Assembly: GCF_014905175.1 (NCBI RefSeq)
Contig: NC_057789.1
Location: 12,576,876 to 12,640,875 of the forward strand
Length of the DNA stretch: 64,000 bases
DNA from: Aphidius gifuensis
Lineage: Eukaryota > Arthropoda > Insecta > Hymenoptera > Braconidae
Direction of reading: 5' to 3'
Below, piece by piece: positions 44,648 to 53,113 of this stretch. Positions within the stretch are counted from its first letter, which is position 1. Each line of letters opens with the position of its first letter. The notes beneath the pieces were generated by a model that was given only the letters and a program-made list of their open reading frames with translations, had not been told where the DNA came from and made no database searches. A program made the translations under genes and the position numbers.

Positions 44648-44681
44648 GATGACAGCAGTAAAATGTTTAGGCCTATATATA
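44648..44681 (-). promoter_or_regulatory. Core promoter of the small spliced gene
   Basis: Minus-strand TATATATA (44674-44681) and GTCATCATT (TCAT near 44649-44652), about 29 bases apart. Confidence 0.45.
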
Positions 44682-44766
44682 TGAAGAAAGGGGGTGTAGA
44701 AGAAAGGGGTCAAATCATACGCAAATCGTTTCATAACAATATCTTATAAAAAAAATATTCTGAGTC

Positions 44767-44852
44767 GATCTTTTTTTTAATTGTCATATGAGAAGGTTTT
44801 TGATAATTTCCGACGGCAAAGGCTTCTCACATGACAATCGAAATGAAAAGAT
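44767..44852. ncRNA. Candidate hairpin RNA 1
   Basis: Arms 44767-44795 and 44823-44852 pair imperfectly over about 29 bp (GATCTTTT...GTCAT-TGAGAAG) with a 27-base loop, the size of a microRNA precursor. Function and transcription are unproven. Confidence 0.35.
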
Positions 44853-44937
44853 CAGTTTAGAACTTTTCGAATCAAACATAACATCAAAATTATTTATTTA
44901 ATATCAAAAAACAAATCATCAAGCAATAAGATTTTAA

Positions 44938-45047
44938 AGCGGTATATTTGAAGGTATCCAGTTGTCACGGCGAAGGCTTTTCCCGTCGGAAGAAAGACTT
45001 CTCACAAGACGATTGAATAGTCCAGAAACCTTCGAATAAATACCGCT
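44938..45047. ncRNA. Candidate hairpin RNA 2
   Basis: AGCGGTAT...TTGAAGGTATCCAG pairs with CCAGAAACCTTCGAATAAATACCGCT. An inner GAAGGCTTTT/AAGAAAGACTTC pairing extends the stem. About 110 bases. A second copy is at 45317-45432. Confidence 0.35.
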
Positions 45048-45316
45048 ATAAAATTTGTCAACTTGATTCCCGTTATTTATTTTCATTCTCTTTTTCTATT
45101 TTGCATTCAAAAAAAAATTAATCACTCAAGTGAACAGATTTTATAACAGTATTTAATTTCAAGGTTTCTGGATTTATCAATTGTTATGTGAGAAGACTTC
45201 GCAGCCAACATGACAATCGAAATAAAAAGATCAGTTTAGAACTTTTCAAATAAAACATAACATCAAAATTATTTATTTAATATCAAAAAACAAATCATCA
45301 AGCAATAAGATTTTAA

Positions 45317-45432
45317 AGCGGTATATATATATTTGAAGGTATCCAGTTGTCACGGAGAAGGCTTTTCCCGTCGGAAGAAAGACTTCTCACAAGACAATTG
45401 AATAGTCCAGAAACCTTCGAATAAATACCGCT
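45317..45432. ncRNA. Candidate hairpin RNA 2, second copy
   Basis: Same fold as 44938-45047 with a short TA insertion in the 5' arm and a C-to-A change beside the loop. Confidence 0.35.
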
Positions 45433-45514
45433 ATAAAATTTGTCAACTTGATTCCCGTTATTTATTTTCATTCTCTTTTTCTATTTCGCATTCGAAAAAA
45501 ATTGATCTCTCAAG

Positions 45515-45670
45515 TAAAAAGATTTTATAACAGTATTGAATTTCTAGGTTTCTGGATTTATCAATTGTTATGTGAGAAGACTTCGCAGCCAAGAATTATT
45601 TGAGAGTGTTCTCACATAACAATTGAATGATCCAGAAACATTTAAATAAATTCATTGATAAAATCTGTTC
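45515..45670. ncRNA. Candidate long hairpin RNA 3
   Basis: A roughly 60-bp imperfect stem. Arm 45519-45579 includes GGTTTCTGGATTTATCAATTG and TATGTGAGAAG; arm 45607-45670 includes CTCACATAACAATTGAATG, TCCAGAAAC and TAAAATCTGTTC. The innermost 20 pairs are nearly perfect. Its arms are related in sequence to those of hairpin 2, so all members appear to descend from one ancestor. Confidence 0.4.
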
Positions 45671-45716
45671 ACTTTATTTTATTATTCAATCTTTAATGTG
45701 TAGTCTTAACGCGGGT

Positions 45717-45880
45717 ATCATGCATAAGGAGGAGCAGTCAAGCGTTGTGGGTCGGTGCGTGGGTGGGATATACGCGAGGGAGCGGTCACGCATATAAGTG
45801 GGTGTTGCTCGCGGCTAAAGTGAGAAACGCATGCTACCTTCGTACTCATCTCGACTCCTAATACTTCGTTTAAAATTTCT
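45717..45880. other. GC-rich island in an AT-rich spacer
   Basis: About 160 bases markedly richer in G and C than everything around, with GTGGGTCGGTGCGTGGGTGG and CGCGAGGGAGCGGTCACGC. No reading frame or fold is convincing. It lies between the hairpin array and the right terminal repeat. Confidence 0.4.
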
Positions 45881-45904
45881 CCTATTTTAAATAGTTTTAG
45901 ATAC

Positions 45905-46110
45905 ATTTTTATTATTAATTTTATTATTACTAAATATTGTTATAATTATTAATCAGTATTACTATTATTTATTATTATTTTAATAAATATTGATTAATAT
46001 TATCATTATCAACTAGTATTATTATTATTATACTATTATTAATATTATGATCATTATTTATTATTAATATATAATTATTATTATTTGTTATTATTATTTG
46101 TTATTGAAAA
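45905..46110. repeat. (ATT)n low-complexity tract
   Basis: ATT/TTA/TAA triplets without other content, just inside the right terminal repeat. Confidence 0.8.
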
Positions 46111-46148
46111 AAATTAAATAATATTCTCATTCATCCCGAATCTTCTAC

Positions 46149-46292
46149 GAACCTTCTCGAATGTTCTAGAACTGTCTCGTGGATTCTAGAAACTTCGAGA
46201 TTTTTACCCCTGCTCCCGATCTGACCCCCCGATCCCGACCCCTGTCCCCTGGTCCCCTCACCATGGCCTAGAACCGGCCCTATATAACTACT
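46149..46292 (-). repeat. Right Polinton terminal inverted repeat with heat-shock elements
   Basis: Complement of 29688-29831 with 6 mismatches. Five alternating GAA/TTC triplets at exact 2-base spacing occupy 46149-46171 and a further TTC/GAA/TTC set 46184-46196. None of the six mismatches breaks a GAA or TTC triplet in these arrays. Confidence 0.9.
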
Positions 46293-46298
46293 AGTTGA
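46293..46298. other. Right 6-bp target-site duplication AGTTGA
   Basis: Exact copy of 29682-29687, directly after the ACT terminus. Confidence 0.95.
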
Positions 46299-46367
46299 CT
46301 TTACTTTTTTGATTACTCTCCATTCTTTTATCTTTGAATACATTCTACGAGAATCATTTTTTTGTAA

Positions 46368-47102
46368 TTACGGAAACTACGAGCCGAAAAGCTCAGCCGC
46401 AGTATTGGATTTATCCCCCAAAAAGAAAAAAACGTTTATAACTTTCAAACTAATTGTCGTAAAGACTTCGGATTTGGCTTAAAAGACGCGGATTTAGAAA
46501 TTCTATCGCCCCTAATAAAAAAAACATTATCTATTTAGCCATTTTTTTTTGTTTTATTCACAAAAAATACTATTCGTACGGGAAAAATTTATTTGAAAAA
46601 GTTATGGAATTTGGAAAAACGATTATTTCAAGTCTTATATGGAACCTCTGCGACTATTCCATTTTGAGTTATAGCTTGTGCCGTTTTCATTTTTTAGGCA
46701 AGCAATAACTCGTGATGAAATGGTGTTAGAGACTTCATATTAGGCTTACAACATGCGTACTCAAAAAATCTATCGCCTCTCAAATTAAGCATTGGAATCA
46801 GGATAAACTCCTTGAGGGGCGATAGAGTTTTCAAAACCACGTTTTTTGAGCCTAATTCGAAGTCATTCCGTTGATTCTAACAAAAGTCATAGCTTGCCTC
46901 AACTCTACGTAATTTGAGCAAAAAAAAAAAAAAAATTGATTTTGAGAAAATCAAAAAAAATTGTACGATTATTGTATTGTTACTTTCAAAAACCATTTAA
47001 CAGATAAAATTTAACACGGCCCTAGCCGGAGTATTGAAAATTTTTAATTTTCAACGGTAACGCGGGCCACACGCCCCAACAAACGTTACCAGATCTTTTT
47101 TT
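46368..47102 (+). repeat. Interspersed repeat R2, short copy
   Basis: Same orientation and ends as 1018-2181, with internal deletions that remove about 430 bp. It begins 70 bp after the Polinton's right target duplication. Confidence 0.65.
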
Positions 47103-47375
47103 ATGTTGACTTGATATTCAAGTTAAAAAACTGAATGATGACGTAAGCTTACAGTCTGATGTTAGTATCAAAAAATAAATGGATAATAAAAATTATTATT
47201 TCGAGTAAATTTATTGCTCTTTGACAAGAAAAATTTTCAGGAGTCAATCGAAAATAGAGAATATTTTTGGAAAATCTTTGAAAAATTGTTAAAAAATTTT
47301 TGGAAATGTCTGATTATTTGTTAGACAATCCAATATTGCCCTTTGAAATAATCCTGCCTAATATGTAATTGGAGT

Positions 47376-47485
47376 AACCCTGTTTATCCTGCTCACTTAA
47401 GATACATTAGAAAGGTAGAGGGATAATTAGCGTAGTGTAGGGAGAGGTAAAAAGGAACCTGAAAAATACGCAAAAATAGTACACA
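47376..47485 (-). repeat. Interspersed repeat R1, right copy
   Basis: Reverse complement of 430-544, including AACCCTGTTTATCCTG and GTAGGGAGAGGTAAAAAGGA. Confidence 0.6.
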
Positions 47486-47764
47486 AATTAAACACAAATA
47501 ATTTATAAAACTTGAGTCAAACACAAATAACATAATGTTAAATGAAATGGTAAATTTATTATTAGAATACCACAACTTTACCAATAGTATTGATGTTGAG
47601 TAAAATAAAATAGTTAAATTTGGACCAACATGAACCTTGACATAATTGACGCAGCCATTGAAAATTTAGAAGCATTATCAGCGTCCATGGTAAAAATCTC
47701 TTCAAGTTTCAGCTGCTTTCAAAAAATGAATTGACGCATAGAAGGACGTCGGAGTTAACTTGAT

Positions 47765-47879
47765 GAAACTTAGAAAAAATAAGAAGCCTCGTGGTCTAGT
47801 GGTCAAGGCGTTTGCCCGGAAAGCAAAAGACCCGGGTTCGTTTCCCGGCGGGGGAACTTCGTTATTTTTTCTAAGTTTC
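47765..47879 (+). tRNA. tRNA-like pseudo-cloverleaf inside a 22-bp foldback
   Basis: The core (about 47786-47856) has a good A box (TGGTCTAGTGG), a near-perfect B box (GGTTCGTTTCC, the conserved A replaced by T), an anticodon stem TTTGC/GCAAA with loop CCGGAAA (anticodon GGA, Ser, but position 33 is C instead of T), a T stem CCGGG/CCCGG and a wobble-paired acceptor CCTCG/CGGGG. Outside it, GAAACTTAGAAAAAATA...AAG (47765-47786) pairs with CTTC...TATTTTTTCTAAGTTTC (47857-47879), extending the acceptor stem. No class-II variable arm, so not a normal tRNA-Ser. Probably a tRNA-derived mobile repeat. Confidence 0.35.
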
Positions 47880-48655
47880 TGTTTTTTTTTTTCAAATTGG
47901 ACATCTTGAAATAAAACAGTTGGGCCCCTTAAACTGGTACTATCTCGATGCTTACACCAAGTATCATATTTGTCATGTAATCCAAACAAGTGGTTTGGCA
48001 TGTTGCGTAAATTTGTTGATATTTTTTCGGTCTTGCCACTGTTTTGCTTGATCGTATAACAAAACAATTTTTTCAAGTGTGCAATAACACCTTTTGCTCT
48101 CATTTCTTTGAAATTTGGTTTTAATTTATAAAGAAGTCCAACAATTTTTTCACGTAAGTGGTTCATGTCTGATAGTTTAATTATTTTAGGATTTCCTTAA
48201 CGAATAGCATGAATAGTCCTATAATCGTCTCCAATTATAATAGCAACATGTAAATTTGTTTTTTTCAATATTACACTTCTATTTACTAACTCATTACCAA
48301 CACTTGGTTCCATTGCTTTGGAACTGCCATCATGGTTCTTACGACAGTCATGATCAAAGACAGGATGACCCTTCTCGCACAAAATACACTTACGATTACG
48401 TGTTGCAAAATCAAGAACTTTTCCAGTTGAATAACCAATCAAAGCTCCATACTCATTCAAACTACTATACGAATGCCCAGATCCTCGTTTGTTCCACCCC
48501 ATATAGTACGATGCTATGATGTTTACAGTAGAATTTGTTGTTCCAAAATCCAATATGTCATCACCATTTGAACCAGTGGAATTATTAAAAATTTCTTGTG
48601 AGTTTTCACTTGTGATATTGGTCAACGTTTCTTCTGGATAAACATACTTTATCAT
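47880..48655 (-). pseudogene. Mutator-like transposase fragment
   Basis: The minus-strand frame includes YMGWNKRGSGHSYSSLNEYG, IGYSTGKVLDFATRNRKC, HDCRKNHDGSSKAMEPSVG and IIGDDYRTIHAIR, then an in-frame TAA (48194-48196), then MNHLREKIVGLLYKL and a Cys/His-containing segment ending WCKHRDS. The 'MGW-KRGSG-SYSS' and 'HDCR-N-GSSKAMEP' blocks resemble the Mutator-like transposase domain common in insect genomes, with GDD as a likely catalytic Asp site. N-terminal zinc finger and C-terminus are missing. The open frame runs artificially on into the tRNA-like foldback. Confidence 0.7.
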
Positions 48656-49626
48656 CTCTTCAAGGCTTTATATAACAATTTAAAAATCAAATAAATAACT
48701 CAAGATTTTACTGTCAAGTATTTATTTATTTGTTGTTTTTATTTAATTACTTAATGTGAATATTTTTAGTTATTGGTAATCAAATTTACAATAAATAAAC
48801 ACAATTACCAATTGACTATTTAATTTTAAAATTTTAATTACAATTCTTCAAGTTTATTTCAGTTGTGTATCAATTTTCATTTTATTAATAAGTATGCTGA
48901 TTTCACAAATTTATTTTACAAATTTATTTCAACGACATTTCTGTTCAGGCGTGAAATAATTATTATGTTATTGCACAAATTTCGGTTAACTTTTTGTTTA
49001 TTTATTTTGATATGAGACGTACACAATATATATCAATGTTGAATTTGATGGAGTCGTATTGCAATGACTGTTCAGTTTCGATCGTATTAGCTTTCTGTCG
49101 TATTTTTTTGTTTATTAGAATCAAAGTGCAAAACAGGAAGAGAGGGAGTAGTAGTGTAATGTCATGCAATGGTGTAGAATTCATGCGAAAAAATGATTGG
49201 AGGAAAACTCAGGGTCTAATTTCTTATTAGTTAAATTCTTTTACTATCTGGAAAATGCGGACCAGGTCAACGAATGAAAAAGAAGGAGTCACACGCATGT
49301 TTTCAAGAGATGGCCAGTCCCGTGAAAATATGCTTCTTTGTACTATTTCAACATGTGCAAATATTTAGAAAACATGTTGAATTAGTTATAGTCACAGTTG
49401 ATATTTTTTGGACGTTCTGTCCATCACCAACCGAGCCTTTGTCCCCAGTCGTCCGAGCCGATCATATTGTTAGAATTTTACATCCCTTTTTTTTCTTTAA
49501 GGATTTTTCTCGTTTGGCCTTGAGCAGTTCTGAAGTTTTATTTTCTTCATCAAAACCCAAGAAAAAACAAGAAACTATATTTTAGGCTTTATTTTAATAA
49601 AATTTTATGATTTTTATTCTTTATTT
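48656..49626. other. No gene recognised
   Basis: AT-rich sequence. Open frames at 48994-49230 and 49274-49585 have no recognisable motif or splice context. Confidence 0.35.
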
Positions 49627-51290
49627 TTTGACTGGTCGTTGAAAGTCCTCATGAGATGTTTTGACTGTTGCCACTCTGACCACACCATCTGCCCCTGGAT
49701 GAACGAGTATGACCTTTGCCAACGGCCATTGTTCACAAGGAGCATTCTTTCCCTTGATAAGAACTATGTCGCCAACCTTAATGTTGGTTCCTTTTTTATT
49801 CCATTTTTTTCGTTGTTGTAATTCGTTCAAGTACTCCTGGTTCCAACGGGAGCAAAAATCTTGCCGTACTTTGACGATATGTTGCCATTTTGATAGACAG
49901 TTTGTAGGTGTTGACAACAAATGACAGTAATTGTCGTTGATGATTTGCCAATCAAGATATGATTAGGAGATAGGGCAATGGGGTCGTTCGGATCTGAGGA
50001 TATTGTTGTGATAGGTCTGGAATTTAAAATTCCTTCAGTCTCTATAACAAGTGTCTCGAATTCATGGAAGGTGAACAATAGATCACCGACCACACGTTTT
50101 AGATGATGCTTAAATATTTTTACAGACGATTTCCATAACCCACTAAGATGTAGTGCTATAGGAGGTATGAAGTGCCAATGTATCTCCTGATCACTCGCCC
50201 ATTTATTTATTTCATCTTTATGTTTATCAGGATTTAATAAGTCATAAAATTCGTGTAATTGATCATTCGCGCCTACAAAGTTCGTACCGTTGTCCAAATA
50301 TATATGTTCAGGTTCACCTCTTCTCGTACTGAAGCGACGGATCGCTGCGAGGAACCCTTCAGTCGTCATGTCGTCAACAACTTCTAAGTGAATTGTCTTG
50401 ACTGACATGCATACAAATACACACACATATACCTTAATCCGGTTTCTGTTTCTAAATTTTTTTTCTTTTACAAAAAATGGCCCGCAGAAATCGATTCCGG
50501 TTTGTGAAAACACAGTCGCGTCAGTCACTCGTACTTTCGGTAAATTACCCATTTTATAATTAGCCGTAGCTGCTCGATGGCGTAAGCAGAGTATACATTT
50601 ATGTACGATATGTCGTACTTGATTCCGACCGTCGAGCAACCAAAATTTTTGTTCAAAGTTGATTGAATTCCGGTGTGATGATTGTCTAGATGTATTTCTC
50701 GAATTATTAGATCGGTTATGTCATGTCTAGATGGCAATAATATAGGATGTTTCTGTTCGAATGATAAAGTAGCATTGACAAGTCGACCACTAACTCTAAG
50801 TAGTCCATCTTCGTTTATAAAGGGATTAAGAGAAGCTAAGCGACTTTTTATAATGAATATATTTGTTTTACGGATAATTTGTATCTCCTTTCGGAAATAT
50901 GAGAGCTGGATTGATTTTAATATTCTTTTTTCTATTTCTCTCAATTCCACTATACTCAGATGACCTGTTGGGGGGTTTGCTCATCTATATCCCTTCCAAC
51001 GTAAAAACAAAGCTATAATTCTTTTTAATTTTTTAAACGAGTATTTTACGAAAAAATTTTTATCTATATTAGATAACAAACATACATCTTTTCTCAATTT
51101 TGTTATTTTTTTTGCAGTGATTATTTTGTTTGGCCAACAGTCCACCGACGCCTCAAGCCATAGGGGACCTTGGAACTACAATTTATTTTCGATCAACTCG
51201 TTTGGGGTAGCTCCCTTGGACAATAAATCTGCGAGATTTTTTTTTTGACGGTACATATTTCCACTCGTTCTCTTCTGTATTTTTCTGTAG
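49627..51290 (-). pseudogene. BEL/Pao retrotransposon pol 3' part (RNase H end, integrase, DUF5641)
   Basis: Minus-strand order: RNase H end (WKYVPS..., near 51260), integrase zinc-binding region (RLVNATLSFEQKHPILLPSR, RHDITDLIIREIHLDNHHTG, then CILCLRHRAA), and the catalytic core with ASP in TGIDFCGPFF and YLDNGTNFVGA. The third catalytic residue is lost: the block reads PPIALHLSGLWKSSVK, where the family has Glu after GLW. A DUF5641-type C-terminal domain follows (VGDIVLIKGKNAPCEQWPLA, VILVHPGADGVVRVATVKT). Frameshifts lie near 50580, 49900 and 51200. No LTRs were identified for it. Confidence 0.88.
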
Positions 51291-51839
51291 ATCCGCAGAT
51301 GATTTAACGGAATCTGCGGTCGATATCGCCTCAAGGGGTCCGTGAATTAAGTAACCCTTTGATCACCGCAGATCTCTGAATTAATTAATGAGATTAATCA
51401 ATTAATTAATTAGGTCTAATCGCCGCGGGGGTCCGATTTTTTCGTAAGACGCTATATTGTTTTTTCCCGTAAGTCGCCATATTGGATTTTTTGACGTTAT
51501 ATTGGTTTTTTATTAGTATGACGTTGCATCACATTATTATTATTATTATCCAGAAGATGTCATAATGTTTTTTCGCAAGAAGCCATATTGCATTTCGCAA
51601 AGGTAATTATTGTTATTATTTTTCATTTATTTCATTGTTAATAAATTTAAGTAACTTTTAAATAATGTTTTTTTATTATTATTATATTATATATTATTAT
51701 TATCTTATAATATATTATTATTTTTTTCATCAATAACAATAATATCAATAATTTAATAACTTCCAAAATATTAATATTTTCAAAATTCCCGCAAAATGTA
51801 GGTAATGTATTTCCTGTTTTTGTCTTTGAGTTCATATGA
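51291..51839. other. No gene recognised
   Basis: Contains ATTAATTAATTAATTAG tracts and a GC-richer CGCCGCGGGGGTCCG patch; no coding or structural call. Confidence 0.35.
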
Positions 51840-51843
51840 TATG

Positions 51844-52278
51844 TGTAGCGTGTAAAAACAGATACACCCATATTGTAAATATAAAATGTATATATGTATG
51901 TATTGGTGCCTCCGTGACACCAGTATAATTGTTATATTTATTGAGTGATGTATGTATGAGTGGAAATGTGTGCTGCGTGTCGTAGAGACGACGTAGAAAA
52001 ATATAAACTGCACTTCTTGTCCGGCCACCATCGAGTGCGTCCGAAAATCATTGAGAATATTAATTAAAAATTGTATTTGTGATTTGGCTCTGCCATATCA
52101 CAACTAGTAAAATATATACATATTGTGTCTTGTTAAATTGTCGTATTAAATATTCTACTTGTTAAATAAATTGTTTCATTATTATTAATATTAAATATAA
52201 TTTGTATCTCTGTTTTAAATTATTGTTTTAAAATCAAATTAAATGTAAAATAGTAAGTGAGAAAAAAGTCTACTTACA
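51844..52278 (+). repeat. Left LTR
   Basis: Starts TGTAGCGTGTAAAAACAG and ends GTCTACTTACA. A TATAAA-type box and an AATAAA signal are present. Nearly identical to 55087-55521. Confidence 0.95.
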
Positions 52279-52565
52279 ATTGGCTCCCAACTAGTGGCAC
52301 AAATCACGCGGTGAAAAAAAAAAAAAAAAAAAAAGAAGAGTAATAATTTATATGAATTAATAATTATAAATTGTAGTTGTGACCAAAATTCACAATTGGC
52401 TTCCAATTAGCAGCTCAAACCACGAGGTGAGAAAATAAAATAAAAAAAAAATATACATATATAAATATTTGATAAAACAAAAAAATCAATAAAATTGTGA
52501 AAATTCAGTCGTGAGTACATATAATTGGCTCAAAATTATAATCTCAATCAGGAGAGTGAGAAGAG
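52279..52565 (+). other. Primer-binding-site region, apparently triplicated
   Basis: ATTGGCTCCCAACTAGTGG directly follows the LTR. Diverged copies of the same block (ATTGGCTTCCAATTAGCAG at about 52396, ATTGGCTCAAAATTATAAT at about 52522) recur, each followed by a CA(C/G)G-GTGA-AA stretch. The TTGGCTCCCAA core is of the kind seen after gypsy-type LTRs; the primer tRNA is not determined. Confidence 0.55.
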
Positions 52566-52708
52566 TAATATTGTATATAAAATTGATAAATGTATAAAAT
52601 ATATCATTAAATTAAAATATAAAAAATTGTTGAGAAAGAATTTTCGCATATAAATTAAATGAAAATCAACAAATTTTGTGAGCAAATAACAATAATAATA
52701 ATTTGTAT

Positions 52709-52902
52709 ACACGTGGCAACGAAGTGTTGAACACGCCATATTTGTGAAAATTTCACCAGAAAAATTAAATAATGATAATAATAAAATCTGATTACACGTG
52801 GCAACTAAGTGTTGGGCACGCTTGATGTGTAAAACTTTTGTCAAGAAAATTGAAAATAATAAAAATAAAATAAAATTACACGTGGCAACTAGAAGTTGGA
52901 CA
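52709..52902 (+). repeat. Three ACACGTGGCAAC leader repeats
   Basis: ACACGTGGCAAC(G/T)A(A/G)... blocks followed by GTTG(A/G)(A/G)CACG recur at about 52709, 52794 and 52876 in the untranslated leader. Each folds into a short CGTG/CACG hairpin. Confidence 0.7.
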
Positions 52903-53113
52903 CGTCATAGTATTGAATATTTCATCATAAAAATAAAATAAAAATAATAAAGTACATATATAATAATAATAATAATATTTTCAATGAAATTAATTGTACG
53001 AAAAGAATACGTCAAAATTAAACACAACATTTTCATTAAAAACATACTCAATATAAAATAATTGATAATAGAATATTTAAAATAATAATTGCTGGTATTA
53101 AAATAATGATAAA

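Larger units (their letters stand above)
44830..45590. repeat. Tandem duplication of a 380-bp hairpin unit
   Basis: Unit 1 (44830-45208) and unit 2 (45209-45590) are nearly identical. Unit 2 has six extra bases (a TA expansion near 45322) and scattered substitutions such as ATTTTGCATTC/ATTTCGCATTC. Each begins CATGACAATCGAAAT and ends GAGAAGACTTCGCAGCCAA. Confidence 0.9.
29688..46292. mobile_element. Complete Polinton (Maverick) element, 16.6 kb
   Basis: Bounded by AGT...ACT termini, 144-bp inverted repeats and a 6-bp duplication. It encodes the Polinton core set: protein-primed DNA polymerase B, retroviral-type integrase, packaging ATPase, adenain-like protease and capsid protein, plus at least eight accessory genes. 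The gene set implies capacity for self-synthesis, integration and virion formation in an ancestor. At least eight genes now carry stops or frameshifts, so this copy looks dead, or damaged in the assembly. Terminal repeats differ at 6 of 144 positions. Confidence 0.95.

Noticed and set aside
29688..46292. Interpretation as a polydnavirus or nudivirus segment
   Set aside because: Protein-primed polymerase B, integrase, 6-bp duplication and AGT/ACT terminal repeats define a Polinton; no baculovirus-type core genes or circle excision motifs were seen.
47702..47890. C-terminal part of the 154-codon minus-strand frame as protein
   Set aside because: The frame runs by chance through the tRNA-like foldback; only residues encoded above about 47890 resemble transposase.
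48994..49585. Two plus-strand frames between the transposase and BEL remnants
   Set aside because: No recognisable domain, splice signal or promoter pair; plausible chance frames.
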